Shown here one piece after another: positions 41,406 through 52,612 of a stretch of 64,000 nt of DNA. The notes beneath the pieces are model-generated. The model did not search any database and was not told the DNA's origin. It saw only the letters and a program-made list of their open reading frames with translations. Numbering within the stretch: the first letter of the stretch is position 1; the number at the start of each line of letters is the position of its first letter. Location: contig NC_080695.1 of the NCBI RefSeq assembly GCF_030445035.2, positions 54,205,954 through 54,269,953 of the forward strand. The letters run 5' to 3'. Source of the DNA: Dasypus novemcinctus (taxonomy: Eukaryota; Chordata; Mammalia; Cingulata; Dasypodidae). Both the position numbers and the translations under genes were made by a program.

Positions 41406-43630
41406 TAAATATTTGTTGAATCCGTGACTGTTCAACGAGTTAGTTATAATACACACAGGAACCTGTCAGGGGGTCACACAGTGGGGAGCGGAATGTTCTG
41501 TTAAAATAACTCTGAAGACACATCCATGCCTGGCCTTTCTGGGTACGCCCAGCTCTGAGTAGTTTTGTGGTTTTACTCAGGCAAATCGAGCACCCGCTTG
41601 CTACAGGGAATGGCACTGGGCTGGCCTTCCCGGATGAATTATGAGGTGAGCCTTGCTAAAGGGGGCGGACCTTGGGGTGCCCTTCATGCAGAGTCAGAAA
41701 TTAAAACATCAACTCGAGCCCCGGGTGGCTTTACCGAAGAAAAGGGAGGCACGTTATGTGCTCAGCACCCCCAGAGGTGACGGCCGAGCTGGAGAGCCAT
41801 TCCTTTCAGGCGCACAGTGTGTGGTGGGCCACTTCCTGCCGCAGGAGAAAGCCTGACCTTTGGAGAGGCCTATAAAAAGACAGCCCAGTCGCCTTGCCTG
41901 ACAAAGGCCCTTCAACAAAGGAGGAACAGCCAAGGGCCTCTGCGTTCAAGCACCACGGACACGAAGGCGACTCGGCATTTTGTCAAGCTGATGGCCAGAG
42001 CACCTAGTGACAAATAGATGGCTGGCGCCTGGCGGCCCAGCGCAGCCGGGTGAGAACCTGATGGCGCGGCTGCCCTGGAGGGGGCGCTCTGGTCACACCA
42101 ACCCCCCACCCGCACCCCCCTGGCACGACCTGGCCGCCAGCTGGTGGCTTAAAGAGGCAGCGAAAGGCTCAGGAGAGAGTAGCCTGAGATCTTTGGCGAT
42201 GGTAGGTCTGGAGGACTTAGAAATCACATCTACCTTTGTGATGGGTTCAGTTGGGTTGGTTAAGGGTGTGACACCCTCCAGTACTGGAAGCTGAAATTGG
42301 CAAAAGCATCCCCAAGGCTGAGAGTGGCTGAAGGTTTCTGGGAAAGTAAGTGACCCATTCATTCTCTCCAGCCCTTTCAGCGGGAGGGCGGGGGGAGGTT
42401 CAACGTCAGCAAGGATGGTTGAAAACCACGTCTTGTCGGTCAGTTTCCTAGAGAGCACAGCCTCACACTGTCTCCTGCTGAGCCCACACTGCAAGTTTTC
42501 GCCCCAGGGCTGGAAGGCATCACTGTATTTCTCCAGGTGAGCTGTATAAGAAGTTGTTTCTAAAAACCACATTGGAGGAAAATAGAAATCAAACGTTAGT
42601 CACACTTAGCAGGTGGGAAATGGGATCAACTGAGGGGCCGACAGCAGATTCCCAGCCCCCTTCTCACGCTCACTGCGAGCCATGCATCTTTGGGTCCAGT
42701 GGTGGAGGCAATCATTTGCAATGTCTACGCCACCATCCTCTAATCCAATCTCTCGCTCTTACTTCCTCACCCTTCTGCCACGTAGTTATGATTGAATTCA
42801 GAGAAATAAAAAATGATGAGACTTACTATAGTGCACAACTCAATAGCATGTTCCAATTTCATTTTCCAGGTATTTTCTTCTGAAAGGTCTTAGAAATCCA
42901 AAGCTACTAATTTATCAACTTTGTGGTTAGGTTTAGATATGGCGCTTCTCTGTGTGACTGTCAAGAGAAAACTGCAAGTGAGAGAGAGTTGGATGCCCAA
43001 GGAGAAAGTAAGACACCACCAAAACAGTGACCAGTTGTGAAAGTAGGCACCTTTTTCAGGTCAGAGGGTTCGAGTAGATCTGTTCATTATTAAATGACTG
43101 TTCCAGTTTTCCTGGCTTCCTTTCGGAAAATGCCTATAGCCTTACCCTGTCTCTGTTGAAGTCAAAAGCAGACATCCAAGTGAAACTTCAGGCTGGCTTC
43201 CTTACCCAGCTCATTCTTGTTTCCATCTCTACGTAAATCATAAAGATAGAAGAATAACAAAAAATAGGCCAGGAGTTCAAATAAAACCCAAGGAGGCGCA
43301 TCCACAAATCATGGAGGATGGCTGTTGAAGCCATTCCAGAGATGCGGCTTGGGATTCTTCGGGACCTGAGGAAGGCATTCAGAAGAAAGGAAACCCTTCT
43401 TTCCTCACTACCAATCTGTCAGAGGAGAGACCCAAACTGAGCTCAATATTTAAAAGTCCCTCTTCAGGTGTGGCCGGACCCAGGAGTTCAAATAAAGCCA
43501 CCAGGATTCCCTGTCCCTAGTCTCTGTTGCTTTCCTCTCCCAACAGTCCTTGCCCTGGTTGTGGCAAGGTGCCTGCCAGCAGCTCCGGGCTCACAGAATA
43601 ATGGATCAGCAAACTTAACCGAAAAAGCGC
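41405..43630. other. Repeat-poor intergenic block
   Basis: 2.2 kb with no SINE and little recognisable repeat. GC is moderate (higher at 41.6-42.2 kb). A 159-codon minus-strand frame (42572 to 42093) and a 109-codon plus frame (42554-42883) are unrecognised and most likely chance. Confidence 0.45.
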
Positions 43631-43639
43631 TTCTCTTTC

Positions 43640-43800
43640 ACAATTCTCCAGTGGGAGTCCCAGAATTGACTCTCCAAGTTAACTGCAAATGGCCTCAATT
43701 TCTTTGCAGCTCCTCCCATTGAAAGGTACGATTTGTTTCCTCCTACCTTGAACCTGACCTAATAGAATGTGGTGAAAACGACAGGTAGGAGTTCCAAGCC
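43640..43800 (+). repeat. MLT-like LTR fragment
   Basis: 'TGAACCTGACCTAATAGAAT' and 'GTGGTGAAAACGACAGGTAG' resemble the mid part of MaLR-type LTRs such as the one at 32268. Confidence 0.4.
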
Positions 43801-44054
43801 CAAAGTTCAAGGTGCGTTTTAGTTTTTAATCTGGGACTCTTTGAATGCTGCTGCCACGTAAACAACGCCATGAGAGCCTGCGGGGGGACGAAAAATCACT
43901 GCGGGCTCCCCAGGCCAGCCAGTCTCCCCACCACCAGACGGGGAGCGAGGCTGTCCTCTGCCCACCCAGCCCCAACCAAGCCCAGAGGCAGCCAAGATCG
44001 GCTGCGCTGGCCCAGTCTGGCAGAAATGCTGGAACTGTGAACAATAATACAGGT

Positions 44055-44595
44055 TAGCTATTTTAAGTTTTAAGATATTTCTTGTTGAGGTAGGATTTAC
44101 CTAATATAAAATTAATCATTTTAAAGTGTGCAATTCAGAGGCATGTAGTACATTCTCAATGTTGTGCGGTCATGACCTCTATCTAGTTACAAAACATCTT
44201 CATCACTCCAAAAGGAAATCCCGTACCCATTAAGCAGTTGCTCCCCATTCCTCCCACCCCACAACCCTGAAAACAGCTCATCTGTTTGCCATATCTGTGG
44301 CTTTACCTATTCCACATATTTTATATAAATGAAATTGTACTTATGTGACCTTTTGGGTTGGGGCTTTTTTACTTAGCATAATGCTTTTGAGGTTCATTCA
44401 CATCATGGCATGTTTCAGCACTGCATTTCTTTCTATGGATGGATAATATTCCCGTATATGTTTGTTTATCCAGTTGTCAGTTGCTGGACATTTGGGTGGT
44501 TTTTTGCCTGTGGGTATTGTGAATAGTACTGCTAGGAACATGCATATACAAACATTTGTTAAAATATCTGTTTTCAATTGAAATCTCTGAGTCGT
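44055..44595 (-). repeat. L1 LINE 3' end, antisense
   Basis: 'GATTTACCTAATATAAAATT', 'CATTTTAAAGTGTGCAATTC', 'TTGAGGTTCATTCACATCAT' and 'TCAGTTGCTGGACATTTGGG' are antisense L1 3' UTR/ORF2. The element begins with the classic TTGAGGTA(A/G)-like end at 44083. Confidence 0.85.
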
Positions 44596-44984
44596 TTGTC
44601 ATGCAGCAAAAGCTAACTGATACTCTCTCATTGTATCATCTTGGATCACCTTCACATCCTGAACTACATGGAGCGAGAGATTATGGTACCCTTAGTGGAC
44701 AGGCCTAAGTCATGTGTCTGCTCCTGGAGGCCAATGCCACCAAAGCAAATGAACTCAGAGCTAGGAGTGAGGTGACTCGCCAAAGAAAAAGCAGGGTGCT
44801 GCCACCAGAATTAGGGACACTTGATGCTGAAGAGTTATAAACAAGAGAAGCCATTCATGTCCTAACTCCATACTGGTAATCAGGGGAGCTTGAACTTATA
44901 GCATCAGTTCTAGTTCTTATATGCAGTAGAGACTCAAGGGCAAGGCCACCACTTTGATGCTCAATTCTAAGATCTTTCATGGTG

Positions 44985-45205
44985 TAATGGTAACTGCATT
45001 GGCCTGGAAGTCAGATGGAACCGAGTTTAATTTTTGGTTCTATCTGCTCTTAGCCTCAAAGAAGCTTTGTAATCCCTCTGAATTTCTGTTTTCTCACCTG
45101 TAAAATGGGCAATGCTATTAAGACCCATCTTGACCATTTACTAAATACATTGATTTGTAAAGCACAGTAACTGTCACATACCAGGGGCTCAGCAAAGGTG
45201 GATAA
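44985..45205 (+). repeat. MIR SINE with well-kept tRNA-like head
   Basis: 'TGGTGTAATGGTAACTGCAT', 'TTTTCTCACCTGTAAAATGG' and '...TAAAGCACAGTAACTGTCAC' follow the complete MIR order. Confidence 0.8.
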
Positions 45206-46047
45206 TTGTTAGTATGAGATGAAGCAGAGGCTTGTGGATACACTCGGCTGCTTTGCCAACAGCTTGGGTGCCAAGAAATCAGGTCTCAGTGAGTAAGTGG
45301 CCCGATTTCCCATGGTGCTCTCCAAGAGTGCAGGGAAATACTTGCTCCTGGACGCTGCTTGTGGGTTCCTCTCCGCTTCCTCTCTGATGTGCATCCACCC
45401 ATGGCCGCACCTGCTTCCTTGAGGAGTCTCTTGGCTTCCTTCTCTGCCAGAGAGATGCAAATCCCAAATAACAATTTGGGGGTGTCACAATACACAGGGT
45501 CTTCTTGGATCTAAGAGGCACGTAAAAGAGCAATGATTTCCCTCCTTGAAGGAAACATGGTCCCAAGTAAAATTTATGAAGAGTGCTTTATACTGCAGGG
45601 GCTCCTGGCCAGGCTGTGATTCCTTCCTGGCTGGCTAGAAGGCGGTAGACACACAGTCACGGGTATTTCTGCGTGGGGTTGGCTGAGACTTTAGGTGCAT
45701 CTGTGTAGCAATCTATGTGTTTCGTGATAACTTCTCACTGTGGCACATGGGTGCAGGTTTTCCTTTCTCCAGCCTTTTAGATTTTCACAGGCCAGAAAAG
45801 TTAATCCAACAGATATTTATTATTTTGCCAGCTCCCAGGAAGAGGATAGAGGAAAAAACAGCCATAAGCCTTGCCCGCATTTGAGTGGCAGAAATTTATT
45901 TGCAAGATTGATCTCAGATGGCCAACCCTTCATTTTGCCAAGTGAAAACTCAAAGAGAGAAACAAATCTGCCATTACTGTCATTAGTATTAATTTCTCCT
46001 TGGAAGAAAATGGCTATTTTAACATCCAACCAAGGGAAAGGACATAC
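45206..46047. other. Repeat-poor intergenic stretch
   Basis: No gene or firm repeat. Open frames up to 113 codons lie on both strands, unrecognised. Confidence 0.4.
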
Positions 46048-46055
46048 TCTTAGAG

Positions 46056-46248
46056 CAGGGGTCTTAGCCAGGGGTCTGTGAGCTTGAATTGAAAATTCAA
46101 AAAAACATTCTTCTTGTGGGGACGTGTTGGTGCTGATGTGATATGCTTATTAAATAATACACAGTATAGTGTGGACTTAGTAAGAGGTCTGTGGTTTTCA
46201 TCTGACTGACAAAGGGGTCAGTGGAACAAAAAGGGTTAAGAACCCCTA
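46056..46248. mobile_element. Complete small hAT element with 8-bp target duplication
   Basis: Inverted ends 'CAGGGGTCTTAGCC' and 'GGTTAAGAACCCCTA'. Exact 8-bp direct repeat TCTTAGAG at 46048-46055 and 46249-46256, the size made by hAT transposases. 193 bp, non-coding. Confidence 0.88.
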
Positions 46249-46299
46249 TCTTAGAGTAAAGGACAGATATTTTAAATGATTCTCTGGGAGCCATAGCAT

Positions 46300-46470
46300 A
46301 TGTGTCTTAAGTTTCCAGGCTGCTGTGACAAATGACACACAATGGGCTTTGGCTTAAACAACAAGAATTTATTGGTTCACAGTTTCAGAGGCCAGAAGTC
46401 CAAATTAAGGCATTAGTCAGATCATGCTTCCTGTTTAAATTGGGGTACATAATCCAATCTATCACAGTAT
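46300..46470 (-). repeat. MLT1-like LTR fragment, antisense
   Basis: 'TTAAGTTTCCAGGCTGCTGT', 'AACAACAAGAATTTATTGGT', 'CAGTTTCAGAGGCCAGAAGT' match reverse-complement MLT1. Confidence 0.7.
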
Positions 46471-47215
46471 GCACATTAAGTTATTGGAATTCAGCTATGT
46501 AAACAAAAATGCTTTGGAGTGGGGGAGAGAAAAAAGAGTACGCACAATCTAAACACCACTGTACTTGGCAACTTGGTCTGCTATGACCAGGAGTGTTTGA
46601 AAATAGGTGTTATTCACTCAAGTTGGCCCCAAAACTCAAGCAAATGCCTTTACCAGATGCTCTACCAATCCAACTCTGCTTTCAACCCTGAAGAAGAGAA
46701 TTCTCATTGTGATGGTCGATGAAAGGCAGAATACCAGTGCCCAGCATGGCAGGCAACCTTCTAAGAGATTTGCAAGTGTTATTTTTTCCCCCAACATATA
46801 GAGCAGTTGGAAGAGTTGTACAGTAAACATTGCATACTCACCACCCAGAGTCTACCATTAACGTTGAACTAGACTCACTTTATCACCTATCTATCCATTT
46901 AACCATCCATTCCTCTCTCCGTTAAACCATCTTAGTTTTTGATACATTTCAAAGACAATTCATACAATGGAATATTATTTGAACAAGAAGGGTTGAAGTT
47001 CTGATCCATGCCACAACCAGATAAACCTGGAAATCATCATGCTGAGTGAAACAAGCCAGACATTAAAGGACAAATAATATTTTATTCCATGAATATGAAA
47101 TATCTAGAATAAGCAAATTCATAGAGACAGAACATAGATTAGAGGTTACCAGGGGCTGGGCAGAGGGTGAAGGGGGAATTATTGCTTAATGGGGACAATT
47201 TCTGTTTGGGGTGAT

Positions 47216-47982
47216 TGTATTAGTCTGCCAAAGGGGTGCTGACGCAAAGTACCAGAAATTGGTGGTGGTTGTTTTTTTTAGTAGTAATTTTTTTCTCCCC
47301 CCTCCCCTTGCAGCTTTTTGCTTGCTGTCTGCTTTCTGTGTCCAGTTGCTGTGCGTTCTTCTGCGTTCTTGCTTGTCTCCCTTTTTTGTTGTTGTTGCGT
47401 CACCTTGCTGAGTTGTCTCTCCGTGGCGCTTGTGGGCCAGTGGCACTCCGCGGTATGCGGATGAGCCCGCCTTCACAAGGAGGCCCCAGGATGCAAATCC
47501 AGGGCCTCCCATATGGTAGACGGGAGCCCAACTGATTGAGCCTCAGCCGCTTCCCAATCAGTTGGTTTTAAAGAGGGTATTTATGTGGGGTAGGAGCTTA
47601 CAGTTACCAGGCCATAAAGCATAAGTTACTTCCCTCACCCAAGTCTATTTCCACATATTGGAGCAAGACGGCTGCCAGGGTTCAGGCTTCCTGGGTTCCT
47701 CTCTTCCCAGGCTTGCTTCTCTTTTCTCACAACCAAGCTCCACTATGTGCTTGTGTCCCAGGGCTCCAGCTCAAGACTCCAACATCAAAAACGCCAACTC
47801 TGTCCTTTTCCATGTCTTTTATCTGTGAGTCACCACCCACCGAGGGGCAGGGACACAACAGCCTACTGATGTGGCCCAATCCAAGCCCTACTCATAATTT
47901 AATCACACCCAGGTACAGACCAGTTTACAAACATAATCCAATATTTCTTTTTGGAATTGATCAATAATTTTAAACTGCTACA
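47216..47982 (-). repeat. MaLR-like LTR (group B) in L1, itself holding a SINE
   Basis: TGTATTAG...CTGCTACA with an exact 5-bp target duplication GTGAT (47211-47215 and 47983-47987), as expected for ERVL/MaLR integration. Interrupted at about 47268-47556. Confidence 0.9.
47268..47556 (-). repeat. DAS-type SINE nested in LTR, antisense
   Basis: 'GGATGCAAATCCAGGGCCTC', 'CATATGGTAGACGGGAGCCC' and 'CTGATTGAGCC' are the inverted tRNA head; the tail is T-rich near 47270. The extra domain differs from the common chimeric form, so this may be another subfamily. Confidence 0.8.
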
Positions 47983-48216
47983 GTGATGAAAACGTTTTGG
48001 TAATAGATGGTGCTGAAAGTAGTACAATGCTATCACTGTAGTTAATGCCACTGAATTGTACACTTGAAAATGGTAGACATGGCAAATTGTGTGCTCCACG
48101 TATGTTACCACAATTAAAAAAATAAACAACAAACAAAGACAATTGCTGAGATCAGTACATCCCAGCCCTGAACATGGCAGCATGCATATCGTTGACAAGA
48201 ATCCAGGGTTCACTTT

Positions 48217-48583
48217 TCATTTTTTTTTTTTTAAAGATTTATTTTATTTATTTCTCTCCCCTCCCCCCGACCCCAGTTGTCTGCTCTCTGTGTCTATTTG
48301 CTGCGTGTTCTTCTTTGTCCGCTTCTGTTGTTGTCAGCGGCACAGCTCTCTGTGTGGGCGGCACCATTTGGGCAGGCTGCACTTTCTTTCGTGCTGGGTG
48401 GCTCCTCTTACGGGGCGCACTTCTTGCACGTGGGGCTCCCTTACACGGGGGACACCCCTGCGTGGCAGGGCACTCCTTGAGCGCATCAGCACTGCACATG
48501 GGCCAGCTCCACACGGGTCAAGGAGGCCCGGGGTTTGAACCGCGGACCTCCCATGTGGTAGACGGACGCCCTAACCACTGGGC
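48217..48583 (-). repeat. Chimeric DAS-SINE, antisense, head slightly truncated
   Basis: T-run, 'GATTTATTTTATTTATTTCT', GC-rich domain and inverted head up to 'CTAACCACTGGGC', where it stops short of the usual CAAGTC(C/T)GC end. Confidence 0.92.
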
Positions 48584-48939
48584 ACAAATCCTATGTGGAC
48601 CATGCAGTGAGTGTTGACAAATGCACACAACTGAGGATGCCAGTCTTTCTCTGACAATCTAGCAAGGGTAAACTGAACTAATACAATTTTCTTTGGCTAT
48701 GTGCTGACTTTGAAACGTGCCAGCAGAGGAGTTTCTGCTGTAAATTGAGCTCTGTTAAAATTTTACTTCATATGTTTCATTTTACTCTTTTGGCTCCAGA
48801 CTCTGGGAAACATTATCAGTGCCCAGCTCAGGTGTTTGGAAACAAGTGCTCCAAGGCCGTGCGTGGGGCAGTTCCAGGTATCTGTGTAAGCTGTTTGGAT
48901 TCGATTGGCAGCTCGGCCACCCCCAGCAAAGTACATCTC

Positions 48940-49060
48940 CTGCCATCTGCAAAATGGAGATTAAGCTATTAGAGGACCCGCCCTTACGAGGGTTCTGTGT
49001 TGTGAGGACTGGATGAGTGAAATGACGTAAAGTGTCAGTGAGAAAGAACATCGCCTGTCC
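48940..49060 (+). repeat. MIR fragment
   Basis: 'CATCTGCAAAATGGAGATTA', 'TTGTGAGGACTGGATGAGTG' and 'AATGACGTAAAGTGTCAG' match the MIR 3' half. Confidence 0.65.
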
Positions 49061-49069
49061 CCTAGTGAA

Positions 49070-49570
49070 CGTTCGCCATCTTTTAGCTCTTATTACTATG
49101 CTGCCAGCAGGAGACAGTGAAGAGGCAGCCTTGACTCTGTCACCTTAGCTTTTTAGACAGTGTCCTTCTGATCTCCGTGATTTTCCGTCCCACTCACTTC
49201 TGAGTCTCTTTGGTCCTGATGGCCCTCCAGCCAGAAATTTAATGCCTGTCAAACTTCTCACCATGACATTGTCAGTGTCAGCAGGAAGTCGGCGTCCATA
49301 AAATGATCCAAACAAGAAGCGGGGCAGGTGGGGATTGGGATCTTACTCTCTAATTGTGTTGCGTTTATAGTGTAAATCTCATGACCTTGAATTTAATATT
49401 GTACCATTTTATTGGCACCAAATTACATTACCGACTCATTAGCTCTCTCCTGGCCCTTCATCTCTGCCAGACCAAAGCTTTCCTTTGACTGATGTTGGCT
49501 TCATTATTCATGACTCTTCTATAAACAGTGGCCTCTAAAAGGAAGAGGAGGGAAGAACATTCTCTAGTGA
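49070..49570. promoter_or_regulatory. Candidate conserved non-coding element
   Basis: No repeat, no open frame of note, and no SINE. It has a dense set of homeodomain- and POU-like AT motifs: 'GAATTTAATATTG', 'CATTTTATTGGC', 'CCAAATTACATTA', 'TTCATTATTCATGAC'. The texture resembles developmental enhancers. This is an impression; conservation cannot be measured here. Confidence 0.35.
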
Positions 49571-49614
49571 AAAGCTCTTTATCAATACAGGGCTACTTTG
49601 CTGCAACTTCTGAT

Positions 49615-49770
49615 ATACGAGTCATTCTTTCTTTCATTCAGTCACTCCTTCAAAGACTAATAATTGAGCACTGACAAGACAGGTGCGTTCCCTGCTTCTG
49701 AAAAAACTTACAGTATGGTTGGAAATATAAACATTTAATTAGTAATCTCACAAATAATTTATCACAATTA
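49615..49770 (-). repeat. L2 3' end, antisense
   Basis: 'CTTTCATTCAGTCACTCCTT', 'ATTGAGCACTGACAAGACAG' and 'AAAAAACTTACAGTATGG' match reverse L2. Confidence 0.65.
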
Positions 49771-49839
49771 GGATAGGACTGATCCAACAGCAGCCCATGG
49801 AATAGATGCTATTGGTGTCAAAGATGCTTGGTTGTCCCT

Positions 49840-50820
49840 CAGTATTTGGTCTGTTTCTTTTTTGTAGTAGTAATATCCCTACTTTTAGAAGAACCCATGG
49901 TTACTAGGATACGGACTACATTTCCCAGTCTCCCTTGCTGCTACATATGGCCATGTGACTAAATTCTGGCCAATGGGATGTATGGAAATGGAATGTGCAC
50001 TTCCACGGAATGACCTTAAAAGGAAAGGGCACGTCCTTCATTTCCCACCTTTCTCCTTCTCATGGGCTGGACGGCAGGCGGGAGGGGAAGGGAAAGGTAG
50101 GGGTGACTCATCTTGTACTTTAGAGATCAGGGCAGCACCGATGATAGCTGAGTCAGGCTAGAGCAGGGAGCTGAAGGGAAAAAAGGATACCAGCAGAAAG
50201 CACTAGGGTAATAAGGACAAAACAGTCGGTTCTGTGTAAAACTCCTGCTCACAGGCACCCATCTTTGCCTGCACCTGACTGGAAAGTCCCGCCAACCAGG
50301 GAGGAGTCAACCACCCAAGGCTGAATACCTGAAGACAATAGATAACAAGTACCCCCTTCCCTGACCCCACTCAGACCAGCAGACTCTCACAACATCGTAC
50401 TCCCAATCCTTCTTTGCATACTCCGAATCAATGAGAAGTTCTAGCTCACTAGCCCTCATTTACAGGGGGGGAGGTGGGGAGCAGCCTCAAGGAGGGCTAC
50501 AGCCCAATGCACGTCTCTCCCTTGAGCACGTCTATACCCATCTCAGGTGTGTATTTTCACTTTCTGTCACTTTACAATAAAAACTCTTTACTTGCTTCCT
50601 TAAAATATGGCACATCCCTAAATTCTTTTCTGCGACGTGGCCAAGAACCTGGAAACCCATCCTGGCAACAATGGTGGAGCAACGAGATGGAAGGAATCTG
50701 GGCTCCTGATTGCCATGTGAGCAGGAAATAAACAGCCATCTTGATTAGTCCCAGTGATGTGGGGTTTCTGTAACAGCAGCAGAATTTATACTCTAATTAA
50801 TACATCTACCCATCGTTATT
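49840..50820 (+). repeat. ERVL/MaLR-type LTR remnant, interrupted
   Basis: 'ACTACATTTCCCAGTCTCCC', 'GGCCATGTGACTAAATTCTG' and 'GGCCAATGGGATGTATGG' at the 5' side, with a matching 3' end '...GTGGGGTTTCTGTAACAGC' near 50760. A second LTR lies inside. Confidence 0.6.
50233..50670 (+). repeat. Possible ERV1-type solo LTR, nested
   Basis: TGTGTAAAACTCC...CCTGGCAACA with a poly(A)-signal-like AATAAAAACTC at 50577 and 'TTCTTTTCTGCGACGTGG' in the U5 position. No viral genes. No clean target duplication is seen. Confidence 0.5.
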
Positions 50821-50837
50821 CCCTTTTCCCTTAATAT

Positions 50838-51010
50838 GTGTGGTAGGCTAAATATGGGCCCCCAAAGTAGCCATGCCCTAATCCCTACACAACCTGTGAC
50901 TTTTACTTTATATGACAAAAGGGACTTTGCAGATGTGATTATGTTAAGGATCTTGAGATGGTGAAATTATGCTGGATCATCTGGGTGGGCCCTAAATGTA
51001 ATCACAGCAA
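50838..51010 (+). repeat. MLT1 LTR fragment
   Basis: 'TGTGGTAGGCTAAATATGGG', 'CAGATGTGATTATGTTAAGG' and 'CATCTGGGTGGGCCCTAAAT' are MLT1 5' text, cut off at about 51010. Confidence 0.8.
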
Positions 51011-51059
51011 CCACAGGAAGCAGATACACTAGGAAAGCCCCAAATTTATTCAGGTGTCA

Positions 51060-51520
51060 ACACTTAAGCAAAGGTGACGGCAGCCCTAGTTCAGAGGTAA
51101 ATCTTCTTTAGTGTAGGCCAATCTGGGCAGCGCCATGCTTCTTGCCAGCAACCAATTAGAATGACATGTGATATGATTCTAGCCCGTGGGACTTGGGGAC
51201 AGTTCTGCTGGGAGATTGCTGTGCAAGATTCCCTTGCTCTAAAATAAAGACACAAGGGAGAGACGGGCCCTCTTCTGATAGATTTCATTGTGTCAGGATG
51301 TGATGTCCAGAACCGTGGCAGCCATTTCATAACCAAGAGGTTATGAATGGTCAAGAAGAAAGATGGAAGGAGCCTTGGTTAAGCCATTTAATCAACCAAA
51401 CCTGGAGTTATTCCACTTCCAGACTTCTTATGTGAGATGGTAAAACACTCCGTTGTTTAAATCATCTGAATCAGAGTCACTATTACTTGCAGCCAAGTGC
51501 ATCCTAACCAAACATCGTAT
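51060..51520 (+). repeat. ERVL-type LTR remnant
   Basis: 'CTGGGAGATTGCTGTGCAAG', 'CTTCTTATGTGAGATGGTAA' and 'ACTTGCAGCCAAGTGCATCC' follow the ending pattern seen at 39118 and 56800. Confidence 0.5.
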
Positions 51521-51800
51521 ACAGGCCCATCATGACCTGGCTCTTGGCCACTCTGCCAGTTTCATCTCTCATCATTTTCCCCCTTTGACTCCAAACTTCA
51601 AATCTCCTGAAATCCCTGCTCTTTCCTTTTCCCAGGGTTCCATGCATGGAGGGGCTCCTGCACAGGGTACCCTTCTTCATCCCCTTTGTCTGGCAATTGC
51701 CAAGTCATCCTTCAAAATTGGCTGAGCAGATGCCTCCTCCGGGAAGCCTTCCATACCAGACTCAGTTTATGGCCTGCCCCAGATCCACTCAACCTGTCTG
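51520..51800 (+). repeat. L2 fragment
   Basis: 'CATGACCTGGCTCTTGGCCA', 'TCATCCTTCAAAATTGGCTG' and 'CCTCCTCCGGGAAGCCTTCC' are typical L2. Confidence 0.75.
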
Positions 51801-52610
51801 CACAAGTGGCCTTGGCTACTTGCCCTGTTTCTGGACCAGAGCATCCCTGGCGAGAGCTCACTCCATTTTCCCAGCTATAGGGAGCCGGCTGCTGCCACCA
51901 CTGTCACAGACCGAGGACTTCCCTCCATGGTGACAGATGAGAGTCTCTGGCAGACTTGCAGCGACTCTGGCTTCTCCATGGGCTTGATGTCACGGCCGTA
52001 AGTGGGGACCCTTAAGGCCCTCTGGGTATACTCAGACCAGTGAGGGGCAGGAGATGGGAAGGAGCCGTTATCCCAATCGCTTGCCCTTTTTCTAGCCTGA
52101 TCTGAGGTGAGGAGCAGCCTGTGCAGCCTCCTTGGAGACCTACAGGGCTGAGAAACCTCTGTGCCTGCGGCAAAGCAGTGGCGAGCTCAGTAAGAAACTC
52201 CTCCCCTCCCTGCGGCTTCCCCCTTGCGCTCGCTCGCTGCCTGGGCTTTGCGCCCTCCAGTAAGACCCTCGTACACGAAACGGTCCCCTCGGGTTCTGTT
52301 TTCTAGGGAGCTGGGCTAAAATGCCTCCCCACCTCATGCCACCCCTTCCCCTAGTCTGGCTGTGGGCAGGAGCCCAAATAGGACCTCAGGCCACAGGGTG
52401 CGTTGCCGGAAGGATCCACGGGGGCCAAGGCTGCAGCCGCTCCCTCCAACCAGAGGACATCTGCGAAGTCGTCCAAGCACCCGGGCAGCCCCCGGCCCCG
52501 GCTCTGATAACCCACCGTTCCTGGACTGACCTTCTCGCCCCCTCGTCCTCCCACCCCCTCCCCTCAACTGCCCTCGTTTCTCTTGCCTCGAGGCTTTTGC
52601 CTGTTCCCAT
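51800..52610. other. Repeat-poor, GC-moderate stretch
   Basis: No gene recognised. The open frame 52321-52896 (191 codons) runs into the following LTR and has minus-strand competitors, so I do not call it. Confidence 0.4.
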
Positions 52611-52612
52611 GG

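Larger units (their letters stand above)
46790..48120 (+). repeat. L1 3' end, sense, split by an LTR
   Basis: L1 text at 46965-47210 ('AATGGAATATTATTTGAAC', 'GAAACAAGCCAGACATTAAA', 'GAGGTTACCAGGGGCTGGG') resumes at 47988-48120 ('TGAATTGTACACTTGAAAAT', 'TACCACAATTAAAAAAATAA'). 46790-46960 is a separate antisense L1-type piece. Confidence 0.85.

Noticed and set aside
42093-42572. 159-codon minus-strand frame
   Set aside because: Repeat-poor region but no recognisable domain, no promoter and no splice partners; within chance for this GC content.
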